Assembly: GCA_005877815.1 (NCBI GenBank)
Contig: VBOG01000107.1
Location: 1 to 64,000, forward strand
DNA from: Nitrospirota bacterium
GTDB taxonomy: Bacteria; Nitrospirota; Nitrospiria; Nitrospirales; NS-4
Reading direction: 5' to 3'
DNA: 64,000 bases
The translations under genes and the position numbers were made by a program. How positions within the stretch are numbered: position 1 is the first letter of the stretch; each line of letters opens with the position of its first letter. Shown here piece after piece: positions 9,189-16,222 of this stretch. Below the pieces are notes generated by a model. The model searched no databases. It was not told the DNA's origin and saw only the letters and a list, made by a program, of their open reading frames with translations.

Positions 9189-10160
9189 GTGCAACACGTC
9201 CATCTCGGGCGATCGGGTCTGCGCATCAGTCGTCTGTGTCTCGGGTGCATGAATTTTGGGCCGGAGACGTCGGAAGCGGACAGCTTCCGCATTATGGACC
9301 GAGCGCTAGAGCATGCCATCAATTTCTTCGATACGGCCAATGTGTATGGGTGGAAGGTCGGCGAAGGCATCACCGAGCAGATCATGGGCCGGTGGTTCGC
9401 GCAAGGTTTCGGACGACGCGAGAAAGTCGTGCTGGCGACAAAAGTCTACGGCCGCATGGGAGAATGGCCCAACCAGGCACGGTTGTCGGCGCTGCACATC
9501 AAGCGCGCGTGCGAAGACAGCTTGCGCCGTCTCCGCACCGATTACGTCGACTTGTATCAGATGCATCACATCGATCGAGAGACACCGTGGGAAGAGATCT
9601 GGCAGGCCATGGAACACCTCCAACAACAAGGCAAGGTAATTTACGTCGGATGCAGCAATTTCGCCGGCTGGCACATCGCCCAGGCGCAAGAGATCGCAAA
9701 GAGCCGCCGCGTCATGGGCTTGGTCTCCGAGCAAAGTCTCTACAATTTGCGGGACCGCACGATCGAGTTGGAAGTCATTCCGGCGTGCGAAGCCTATGGC
9801 GTGGGGTTGATTCCATACAGTCCGCTGGCCGGCGGTTTGCTTGCCGGCGTGTTAGAACGCACAATGGTCGGGCGGCGGGCATCGGAAGACCTCCGCAAGG
9901 AAGTCGAGCAACATCGCCCCAAGGTCGAAGCCTATGAAAAGCTATGCGGCGAGATGAAAGAACGGCCGGCCGATGTCGCGCTTGCCTGGCTGCTGCTGCA
10001 AAAAGCGGTCGCCGCCCCGATCATCGGGCCGCGCACGATCGAGCAGTTGGACGGCTCCCTCCGCGCCCTTCAGATCACGCTGTCTTCCGATACACTGAAG
10101 CGATTGGATGCCATCTTCCCCGGTCCCGGCGGGCCCGCCCCGGAAGCCTACGCCTGGTGA
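9189..10160 (+). CDS. Aldo/keto reductase
   Basis: This is an NADPH-dependent oxidoreductase of the aldo/keto reductase superfamily, of the ion-channel beta-subunit/YghZ-like length class (323 residues). The tetrad is visible: Asp and Tyr in F-F-D-T-A-N-V-Y-G, Lys in V-L-A-T-K-V-Y-G, and His in D-L-Y-Q-M-H-H-I-D. The C-terminal nucleotide-binding segment P-I-I-G-P-R-T-I-E-Q-L is present. The GTG start is supported by GAAGGAGA eight bases upstream. The substrate cannot be told from sequence. It appears monocistronic. Confidence 0.9.
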   Translation: MQHVHLGRSGLRISRLCLGCMNFGPETSEADSFRIMDRALEHAINFFDTANVYGWKVGEGITEQIMGRWFAQGFGRREKVVLATKVYGRMGEWPNQARLSALHIKRACEDSLRRLRTDYVDLYQMHHIDRETPWEEIWQAMEHLQQQGKVIYVGCSNFAGWHIAQAQEIAKSRRVMGLVSEQSLYNLRDRTIELEVIPACEAYGVGLIPYSPLAGGLLAGVLERTMVGRRASEDLRKEVEQHRPKVEAYEKLCGEMKERPADVALAWLLLQKAVAAPIIGPRTIEQLDGSLRALQITLSSDTLKRLDAIFPGPGGPAPEAYAW

Positions 10161-10192
10161 GATTTTGCCTCAGCGTCTGTTGCTGAAGACAC

Positions 10193-10591
10193 TCACCGTC
10201 TGGCTTCCTGAGGCGGCCAGTCCATTTCAGCCTGCCTGCCGCAATAAAAACAGGAAAGCAAGTACTTGGCTCGACGCCGGGGATTAGGCCGCGAGGTGAA
10301 CACGACCGTCGTGCCGTCAAACGGACAAATCGCTGGCTGGTGCATCAAGTGCTCGTACGCCATATCAAGGAGGGCGGTGTCATCCCATGGCGGCGTGAGT
10401 TGTTCATGCCCCGTCACTTGATCTTGCCAACCGCATAGACGGCAGATACAGGCAAACGTTTTCACACGATCATGCACTTGAGAGAGATCCTGGATTTCCA
10501 CCGGCCCAGGACATCCGTCACGACCACAATTGATCGGCTCTCGCTGAAGCGCTTTGTGAAATTGCTGCTGATGGAGATTGCTTTCCGCCAC
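10193..10591 (-). CDS. Double zinc-ribbon hypothetical protein
   Basis: The 132-residue soluble protein has paired cysteine motifs: N-C-G-R-D-G-C and C-I-C-R-L-C-G in the first half, C-P-F-D-G and C-F-Y-C-G in the second. These look like two zinc ribbons joined by an acidic linker. There is no signal peptide or membrane segment. It converges on the aldo/keto reductase, with 32 bp between stops. Zinc ribbons of this kind usually bind nucleic acid or a protein partner; no specific function is recognised. Confidence 0.7.
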   Translation of the reverse strand: MAESNLHQQQFHKALQREPINCGRDGCPGPVEIQDLSQVHDRVKTFACICRLCGWQDQVTGHEQLTPPWDDTALLDMAYEHLMHQPAICPFDGTTVVFTSRPNPRRRAKYLLSCFYCGRQAEMDWPPQEARR

Positions 10592-10679
10592 GTCCCCTTA
10601 ACTCCCTTTGATCGGAACTTTATGCAGCGGTCCTTCGTGCAACGTGAACACAGTGGGAGGTCATCATCGTGACATTAGC

Positions 10680-10835
10680 ACAACGGACAAACCGATTCGA
10701 CCGAGTATGAAAGTAGTGTATATCTCCAGTTCTCAGGATTGTGGTGAAACGCAAAACGAGAACACCGACCTCCTGCCGAAGCCGTTCACACACACGATGC
10801 TGCTCGACCGCGTTCGGCATCTCCTTGAGGGCTAG
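10680..10835 (+). pseudogene. Remnant of a response-regulator receiver domain
   Basis: The frame ending at TAG 10835 encodes R-P-S-M-K-V-V-Y-I-S, a degenerate stretch, then L-L-P-K-P-F-T and L-L-D-R-V-R-H-L-L-E-G. This is the beta4-alpha4-beta5-alpha5 end of a receiver domain, including the conserved Lys-Pro-Phe of beta5. The phospho-acceptor Asp half is absent and nothing upstream continues the domain. The longest ORF in this frame begins at 10608 but its first part is not protein-like. It is best read as the decayed tail of a hybrid histidine kinase or response regulator. Confidence 0.6.
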
Positions 10836-10991
10836 CTCCGTACCTTACCAAAAGCTCCCTCTGTGGTTTGCAGGGTCTACACATCACTATCTACTACGAA
10901 CGGATGTTTGCCTCCTGAAGGCGTGCTTGCGACAATTGGCAAACACGACGACGAATCTTTCACTGTCAAAATGGTTTATGGAGGACGTGAC

Positions 10992-11435
10992 ATGCGACAC
11001 GTAGGTATTGCCATTGTGGTTTTTGCATTCCTAATGACGTCTGGCCTGGGCGCCTCCGAGGCACGCGACAAAAGTGGGACATTGAAAGCGAGCAGTTTAA
11101 TCGGAAAGAAGGTTCAAGGTACGGACGGAAAGAAACTCGGCGACATCAAAGATCTTGTCATTGACCCGGAGAACGGTGGCATTCAATACGCCGTGCTCGA
11201 TTTCGGCGGCTTTCTGGGTGTCGGCGATAAATACTTTGCCGTGCCATGGGAGGCGCTTCAGTTAACGGACGATCAAAAAGCTGTTGTCCTCGATGTGACC
11301 AAGAGGGATCTCAAGCAAGCCCCCGGGTTTGATAAAAACAACTGGCCGGATTTCAGCGGCGAAACGGCTTTTGTCATCTATGAATTCTATGGGGTCCCCT
11401 TGCCTGATTCCTTAGAAAAACAGCCGGCTCGGTAA
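10992..11435 (+). CDS. Exported PRC-barrel domain protein
   Basis: The 147-residue protein has an N-terminal signal peptide (hydrophobic core F-A-F-L-M, probable cleavage near A-S-E-A). One PRC-barrel domain follows (S-S-L-I-G-K-K-V, L-G-D-I-K-D-L-V-I-D-P, then F-A-V-P-W-E-A-L). PRC barrels bind partner proteins or ligands in RNA processing and photosynthetic complexes; exported stand-alone forms are common and mostly uncharacterised. The start at 10992 is chosen for GGAGG upstream; an in-frame start 43 codons earlier would bury the signal peptide. Confidence 0.82.
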   Translation: MRHVGIAIVVFAFLMTSGLGASEARDKSGTLKASSLIGKKVQGTDGKKLGDIKDLVIDPENGGIQYAVLDFGGFLGVGDKYFAVPWEALQLTDDQKAVVLDVTKRDLKQAPGFDKNNWPDFSGETAFVIYEFYGVPLPDSLEKQPAR

Positions 11436-11446
11436 TGCATCACTGT

Positions 11447-11483
11447 CAATCCGGAACAGCTGTCCAGTATCTGTTCCGGATTG
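11447..11483. terminator. Bidirectional terminator-like hairpin
   Basis: Perfect 13-bp arms (11447-11459 and 11471-11483) enclose an 11-base loop. The hairpin sits between the convergent PRC-barrel gene and the Pro/Tyr-rich lipoprotein. No clear T-tract follows on either strand. Confidence 0.6.
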
Positions 11484-11498
11484 GCCGATATTCCACGA

Positions 11499-11786
11499 CT
11501 ATCCGTGATGGCCTTGGAAGTGACCTCTACGCCCGCCGTAACCGCCGCGGCTGCCAAAGTCGAATCGGAACCCCAAAAGAGGCGGACTTACGACAACGCC
11601 TGGTGGCGGATAGAACTGCGGCGGATAGGGATATGGGTAATAGGCATAAGGCGCATAGGCATAGGGCAATGGAGGCGGCGGAGGTGCCTCAATGACCGGA
11701 GGGGCACCGCCATAGACGGCGCAACCGGAGAGACCGCCGGCAACGAGAAGCAGCCCTACAAGAACGACAATGACTGAACGGGACAT
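11499..11786 (-). CDS. Pro/Tyr-rich lipoprotein (95 aa)
   Basis: A signal peptide ends in the lipobox L-S-G-C (Cys22). The mature part is P/Y/A-rich (runs of Pro and Tyr-Pro) and ends in a Phe-Arg-Phe-Asp-Phe block followed by a Gly/His/Arg-rich tail. The longer frame that reads upstream runs through the neighbouring gene and is ignored; GAGGAGG precedes the ATG at 11786. The C-terminal block (P-P-L-L-G-F-R-F-D-F-G) matches that of the gene just upstream (P-P-L-F-G-F-R-F-N-F-G), so the two are paralogues. Probably an outer-membrane surface or cell-wall-associated protein of unknown role. Confidence 0.7.
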   Translation of the reverse strand: MSRSVIVVLVGLLLVAGGLSGCAVYGGAPPVIEAPPPPPLPYAYAPYAYYPYPYPPQFYPPPGVVVSPPLLGFRFDFGSRGGYGGRRGHFQGHHG

Positions 11787-11820
11787 TTCCAACCTCCTCG
11801 CGAAGATTTCATCGCGTGAC

Positions 11821-12216
11821 TTAGCGGTGATGCCCACCGAAGTGACGACCGACGTGCCCGCCGAAGTTGAACCTAAACCCAAAGAGAGGCGGCCCGACAT
11901 AGACGCGCGGACCCGCATAGTAATAGTACTGAGGCGGGTAATAGGGATATGGGTATGGCGCGTACACAACGGGTGGTGGCGAAACGACGACCGGCGGCGG
12001 TGTCGGGACATACTGCGGAGGATCGCTCTGCACGGGCGATGGCGCAGGGCTCGGATTATACATACCGTCATACTCCTGACAGTCGGCGTTCCCATTCGGC
12101 TGTTCGGTCCAAATGTCGCCCTGCGGCGTGTGACAGCGCCAGATATAGGCATCCGAGATACCTGGCGTAAACAGTCCAAACAGTATGCTGGTAGTGATCA
12201 CAGGTAAGAAGTACAT
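11821..12216 (-). CDS. Pro/Tyr-rich exported protein (131 aa)
   Basis: A signal peptide (hydrophobic core F-L-P-V-I-T-T-S-I-L-F-G-L-F) is followed by a short segment with two cysteines (I-W-R-C-H-T-P-Q-G, N-A-D-C-Q-E-Y), which resembles the start of a DUF4124-type domain. A long Pro/Tyr/Val region and a Gly/His-rich C-terminus come next. The C-terminal Phe-Arg-Phe block is shared with the lipoprotein 34 bp downstream. The pair probably arose by duplication and is co-transcribed. Function is unknown. Confidence 0.7.
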   Translation of the reverse strand: MYFLPVITTSILFGLFTPGISDAYIWRCHTPQGDIWTEQPNGNADCQEYDGMYNPSPAPSPVQSDPPQYVPTPPPVVVSPPPVVYAPYPYPYYPPQYYYYAGPRVYVGPPLFGFRFNFGGHVGRHFGGHHR

Positions 12217-12523
12217 GGCGCACTCCCACTTTTTTCTATAACACCGCCCACCAATATTGAAGGGCAGTCTTTCACCTAATTAGGAACCACAACCATGAAG
12301 AAGCCGGCAGGAATCTTTGCCGACCGGCCCTTTCCTCTATGGAGGATAAATAGCAGACTTCGTGCCATCAAGGAAACTCAATGACTTAGCTTGGAAACAT
12401 TGGGCAGCAGGACCCCGTTTACGGCAGGAATGACCGCATTTGAAGTGGCAGGCAGAACACCGCCCGTAAATTGGGTTCCCTCACAGTGGCAAGCAGCAGA
12501 CGACATAGATGTCATGGCAGATA
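12217..12523. other. Intergenic region, weak hairpin only
   Basis: This is the space between two minus-strand genes. It holds a weak imperfect hairpin (CGGCA/TGCCG arms near 12308-12325, followed by a pyrimidine tract) that might end transcription from one side. No ORF here looks coding. Confidence 0.4.
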
Positions 12524-13417
12524 CTACGTGATGGGACTTTGAGGTTTGCTTGAAATGCCCAGCAAGCGATGTAGGCGTTCTTGCCTTGTCGCCATTTCGA
12601 TGAAATGGACTTCGGTAGGTGCATAGCGTCCTTTGGGCCTTTTGAACGTCTTAAAGAAGGCTCTCACGATATCCAGCGCTTCGCGCAACATACCGCACGC
12701 CTCAAGCAAATAGCTCAGGCGTAGGTATGCGGGCACGACATAGTCAAGTTCCCGTCCCTGAGCATAAGCGATCACGGCACGATAACAGGCGACGGCTCGT
12801 TTTATATTGGTCGCTTCCGCGCATACAGCGCCGAGCATGAACAGAGTCGCGCGATGGCGTTTTTGCGGCGTCATCTGCGTCTCGCTCTCCCGCCAAAGTT
12901 CCTGCAGGGCTTCCGGTTTCAGCCGAAGGGTGCCGCCGGCATCCGTGACTTCACGGCTTAACTCTTCTACTCCCGGCCACTCGGCATAGATCCCTAGTAA
13001 CACACACCGGCATCCTCGTGAGATTCCATGACGTCGACGATGCGATCGGTCTCTCAAATCGGAGGGCAATATCACTTCTCCTTGACTCTCACAACATGCC
13101 TGGCACCTCTCTGAGTTCCGAAGCGTCAGGCGGAGATAGAGGCGGGGAAGCTCTTCTCGAACCAGCGAGACGGTGCGAAACAGCAGCACGAGCTTAAGAA
13201 GATCGGCCGGTTTGATGCAGCCCTTTCGCACTTCGAGATCATGGAGCTCCCAGGTGAACAGCAGACCGAGGATTGCCAGAAAGCTCTGCAGTTCCTCCTG
13301 CAGCACGACGGTTGCGACTACGCCTGACATTGGCCGTGCCCTCCCGCATAGTATGCTGGCGACAATCACGAAGAGAGCAACCGGCATTCCAAGGAATCCT
13401 GGATCGAACTGGCACAT
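12524..13417 (-). CDS. Hypothetical protein with helical repeat C-terminus
   Basis: The 297-residue protein has a hydrophobic N-terminus (L-F-V-I-V-A-S-I-L-C), a middle part with a Cys/His cluster (C-Q-A-C-C-E and further C-R-C), and a C-terminal half made of amphipathic helices with TPR-like spacing (I-K-R-A-V-A-C-Y-R-A-V, then M-L-R-E-A-L-D-I-V-R-A-F-F-K-T-F). No family was recognised. The start is uncertain, since the first 30 residues could be extra. It stands alone between non-coding gaps. Confidence 0.55.
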   Translation of the reverse strand: MCQFDPGFLGMPVALFVIVASILCGRARPMSGVVATVVLQEELQSFLAILGLLFTWELHDLEVRKGCIKPADLLKLVLLFRTVSLVREELPRLYLRLTLRNSERCQACCESQGEVILPSDLRDRSHRRRHGISRGCRCVLLGIYAEWPGVEELSREVTDAGGTLRLKPEALQELWRESETQMTPQKRHRATLFMLGAVCAEATNIKRAVACYRAVIAYAQGRELDYVVPAYLRLSYLLEACGMLREALDIVRAFFKTFKRPKGRYAPTEVHFIEMATRQERLHRLLGISSKPQSPIT

Positions 13418-13570
13418 GTGAGTAGGACATTCACACTGCCCGGTGAAATTGTCTGCTTGGAGAAATGCGGAGAGGCGGCGTGAAACCCTTCACCGCTTCG
13501 ATCCACTGTAAAGGAGGGAGGAATCGACCTAATGCTGCAGTTCTTTCAGGCCGTCAAAGAGAGGTCGGAA

Positions 13571-13795
13571 CTAGGCACCGTCTTTATCGTCAGCCACATG
13601 CATCGTAAAAGAGCGCGTGGCCTCTTGGTCCAGGGCCCTGGCATAAGCAACTTGAAGTTGGCTGATCGTCGTCTGGATGATAACTTTCTCCTGAGCGTTC
13701 AGAAAGGTGTGTTTGTTCAACAGGACCTTGAGGACAGGCGTAATACAGTCCTCCAATTGTCTGATTTCCGCGTTGATTTCGTGTCGCTCGTCCAC
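13571..13795 (-). CDS. Small helical hypothetical protein (74 aa)
   Basis: A GTG start at 13795 has AGGAGG at ideal spacing. The 74 residues form regular amphipathic helices rich in Glu, Gln and Leu (H-E-I-N-A-E-I-R-Q-L-E-D and beyond) with no cysteine motif or signal. It looks like a small coiled-coil or helical-hairpin protein. No function is recognised. Confidence 0.6.
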   Translation of the reverse strand: MDERHEINAEIRQLEDCITPVLKVLLNKHTFLNAQEKVIIQTTISQLQVAYARALDQEATRSFTMHVADDKDGA

Positions 13796-13955
13796 CGGGC
13801 CTCCTCACACGATCTCCGGCTGCCGTGAGCTGCTTGGATGTATATCTATCTCAAATCTGTGGCAAGAAAGCCGTTCCCCATTGGAGTGTAGAAGCACTGC
13901 TTACTTACATGTTTGAGAGCTGCACAGGGAGACAAATGTGCGAGGCATGCAGAGG

Positions 13956-14615
13956 TTAGTATTTTCCTGCCAGGAACGCGTCCCATGTTGGGCCGCGATC
14001 TTCCGGAGCCGCAGGCTGGTATTCTGCGCATTCGACTCTCAACAGCTTGTCGCCGAAAGGGGCATCTACGTATGCGCAGTGATGCGGCCGTTCCGGATCG
14101 TCATGGACGTTTGGTCGGAAGAAATTACACGTCACACACATTTGGGATATGGGGATATTGCCCTGCTCCTGCAACGCCCGGATAGTTTTCACCAGCCCGC
14201 GAAGAAGCGCTTCCTGCTCAGTGTCTGTAAGCGACCCCACGGCCTCCGCCAGGAAGTCTTGCCACGATGCCGTTCGATCCGCTTCCTTCCGTCCCTTCGG
14301 CGTCAGAATGTTCGCGACCACGCGGGCGTCCGTCTTTGACCGGACCTTGCGGATGAGCTGCTTCTTCTCGAGAACGCGTACCGCCTCGCAGCCGGTCGGG
14401 TCGGAAATACCCAGGGCATCCGAGATTGTCGAAAGCATGGCCGATTGGTCCGGCTGCTGTCGAAGAAACAGGAGTATCTGTCCCTGCGTCGGCGTGAGTC
14501 CGCGGGCGCCTGCTTCCTGCCATGCGTGCGAGCGGAGCGCCATGGCGATCTTGGAGAGGCCTGTGGCGACCCGCTTGGTGATCGGTTCCGTGATTTCATC
14601 AAGCAAGTTATTCAT
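13956..14615 (-). CDS. MarR-family regulator with cysteine-rich C-terminal extension
   Basis: Residues ~5-145 form a MarR winged helix: L-T-P-T-Q-G-Q-I-L-L-F-L-R, the recognition region L-G-I-S-D-P-T-G-C-E-A-V-R-V-L-E-K-K, and a wing at R-S-K-T-D-A-R. A tail of about 60 residues is added, carrying C-V-T-C-N-F-F, H-H-C and V-E-C-A-E-Y, which could bind zinc or an iron-sulfur cluster. Typical MarR proteins are 140-160 residues, so the tail is a real addition. It may sense redox, metal or an electrophile. A promoter-like pair lies directly upstream. Confidence 0.8.
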   Translation of the reverse strand: MNNLLDEITEPITKRVATGLSKIAMALRSHAWQEAGARGLTPTQGQILLFLRQQPDQSAMLSTISDALGISDPTGCEAVRVLEKKQLIRKVRSKTDARVVANILTPKGRKEADRTASWQDFLAEAVGSLTDTEQEALLRGLVKTIRALQEQGNIPISQMCVTCNFFRPNVHDDPERPHHCAYVDAPFGDKLLRVECAEYQPAAPEDRGPTWDAFLAGKY

Positions 14616-14644
14616 AAGCGTTTCCTAAGGTTCATTGGTGTCCA

Positions 14645-14673
14645 AAAGTAATTCGCGGGTGCCTGGAAGTCAA
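14645..14673 (-). promoter_or_regulatory. Probable promoter of the marR gene
   Basis: Read on the minus strand: TTGACT (14673-14668), 17 bp, TACTTT (14650-14645). The -35 box is near consensus and the -10 box is weaker. The predicted start gives a leader of about 22 bases with AGGAAA before the ATG. Confidence 0.5.
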
Positions 14674-14702
14674 GACTTTCCCATGGAACTGGCCCTTCCA
14701 CG

Positions 14703-15584
14703 TCATGGATTGGAAGATTCGATCTGATAGGTCATCCACGTCTGGAACCACTGATAATCGGTCTGGTACGCATATTCCGTCGGCAGCACGTCGGTGTCCT
14801 GGGGTGCTAACAAGGCGTAGGATCTCGGCCATTGTTTCGTCCACCAGGCTTTGAGCTCATCGGGCTGATAGGGCTGATCTTCCGCGTTTCGAATGCCGGC
14901 AGCCGTGATGACCTCGCAGACGATGGGCCAGGACCGGTCCTTTCCCAATCCGAGGGAACGCAGATGCTCTTTGAGGAGAAATATCACCCAGACCTCAGTG
15001 CTATGCTTTTTATTGTGTCGGAAATGAATCCGTTGTCGGAACGGTGTGGAATTCAAGCTTTTGATCACCGAGGTGTAGTCGGGGCCGCCGAGTCGCCCCG
15101 CCGCCTGCGCAATCCCTTCGAGCAGGGCTGAGAGGTCCAGTTCTGGGTCCGTCCGATTTTCGTCCGGCCCCGCTGTCTTAGGAAGGGGATGGGATTCGGT
15201 CAGCATGGCGAGAAACGGCCTCAATTCCCGAAGGCGTCCGACCGCCTGTTTCAGAATCTGCTCCGATTCGATCCAGTAATCCGGGTCGCCCTTCACCATG
15301 CGCTCCTTCCCGGCCGGAGGCAGAATCGGAGGCACCCAATAGCGGATGAGGACAAATAACACATAGTGTAGATCGCCTTGGGCTTGAGCGACTTTCGTAA
15401 AGGCTTCGATCGCACCGGATTCTGGGGATAGAAAGGCGTCACATTGGCTTCCGACGCCCAACCGCTTGGCGGTCTCGGACCACCATTGCGTGAATTCTAG
15501 CCATCTGGCCGGCGTCAGCATGACCGATAGTACCGTGGCCTTTCGGCGGTTTTCAACAAACGTGAACAGTCCCGACGCTTTCAC
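14703..15584 (-). CDS. Hypothetical soluble protein (293 aa)
   Basis: The protein is Trp-rich and mostly helical with no signal peptide, cysteine cluster or membrane helix. Visible landmarks are W-L-E-F-T-Q-W-W near the start, R-I-H-F-R-H-N-K-K-H-S-T-E-V-W-V-I-F-L-L at about residue 200, and a C-terminal W-F-Q-T-W-M-T-Y. No family was recognised. The GTG start at 15584 has only a modest ribosome site; an ATG at 15521 is a possible alternative. It is followed by marR on the same strand after 87 bp. Confidence 0.6.
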   Translation of the reverse strand: MKASGLFTFVENRRKATVLSVMLTPARWLEFTQWWSETAKRLGVGSQCDAFLSPESGAIEAFTKVAQAQGDLHYVLFVLIRYWVPPILPPAGKERMVKGDPDYWIESEQILKQAVGRLRELRPFLAMLTESHPLPKTAGPDENRTDPELDLSALLEGIAQAAGRLGGPDYTSVIKSLNSTPFRQRIHFRHNKKHSTEVWVIFLLKEHLRSLGLGKDRSWPIVCEVITAAGIRNAEDQPYQPDELKAWWTKQWPRSYALLAPQDTDVLPTEYAYQTDYQWFQTWMTYQIESSNP

Positions 15585-15799
15585 TCACCCTACTGAAGAT
15601 TCACCCAAGTCCGACCAAAAGAAGAATTCACTAAGAACCCTTGCAGGGGAATACTGGTATCAAAGAAGGTGCACATGGGGCATTGGACGAATTGGCAACT
15701 GATTCTGTGGTTCGCGTTGACACTGCTGGGCAGCGGTCATCGATAACTGAATAAGGGGCGTGATGGCTTCATCATGCCATGACAAATGAAGGAGCGACT

Positions 15800-16222
15800 A
15801 TGCGGTACCTCGTCGTTGCATTTGCGCTGATCATGGGGGCCACCCCCGCTTTTCCGCAGGATGCTCCACGCATCTCCCCAAGCATCGCTCCTTCGCTTCC
15901 TCATGCCCGTCCCGAGGTTTCTGAGATCCAGAACAGCCAGCAGGCGGTGAACGCTCCGCAACGTACCGTAAAGGGCGAAGTCCTGGCATTGGAACACGAC
16001 TACCTCGTGGTCAAAGAGCGCTCCGGCGCGGAAGTCCGCCTACCTCTCAACCTCAATGTTCCCGGAGAGCGTGATTTACATGTGGGCGACAAAATCGTCG
16101 CGCACATGGCACCGTCGGGAGATGTCACGATGATTCACAAAGGCCGTCCCAAGTACCGGTCGCTCGAAGAATCCTCAGGCGGCGCATCGGGCGGAGAACG
16201 AGGCTTTCCCTTCGGGAGATAA
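15800..16222 (+). CDS. Exported hypothetical protein (140 aa)
   Basis: A signal peptide (core Y-L-V-V-A-F-A-L-I-M-G, cleavage near A-F-P-Q) is followed by a Pro/Ser-rich linker and a small domain with the pattern K-G-E-V-L-A-L-E-H-D-Y-L-V-V-K, then D-K-I-V-A-H-M-A. This suggests an OB-like or SH3-like beta barrel. AAGGAG lies eight bases before the ATG at 15800. The last 88 bp overlap the antisense 3' end of addA. Function is unknown. Confidence 0.7.
   Translation: MRYLVVAFALIMGATPAFPQDAPRISPSIAPSLPHARPEVSEIQNSQQAVNAPQRTVKGEVLALEHDYLVVKERSGAEVRLPLNLNVPGERDLHVGDKIVAHMAPSGDVTMIHKGRPKYRSLEESSGGASGGERGFPFGR

Noticed and set aside
15675-15746. A 23-codon frame that would encode a hydrophobic peptide (W-Q-L-I-L-W-F-A-L-T-L-L)
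   Set aside because: No ribosome site and too short to judge without conservation; it lies in the leader of the exported 140-residue protein.
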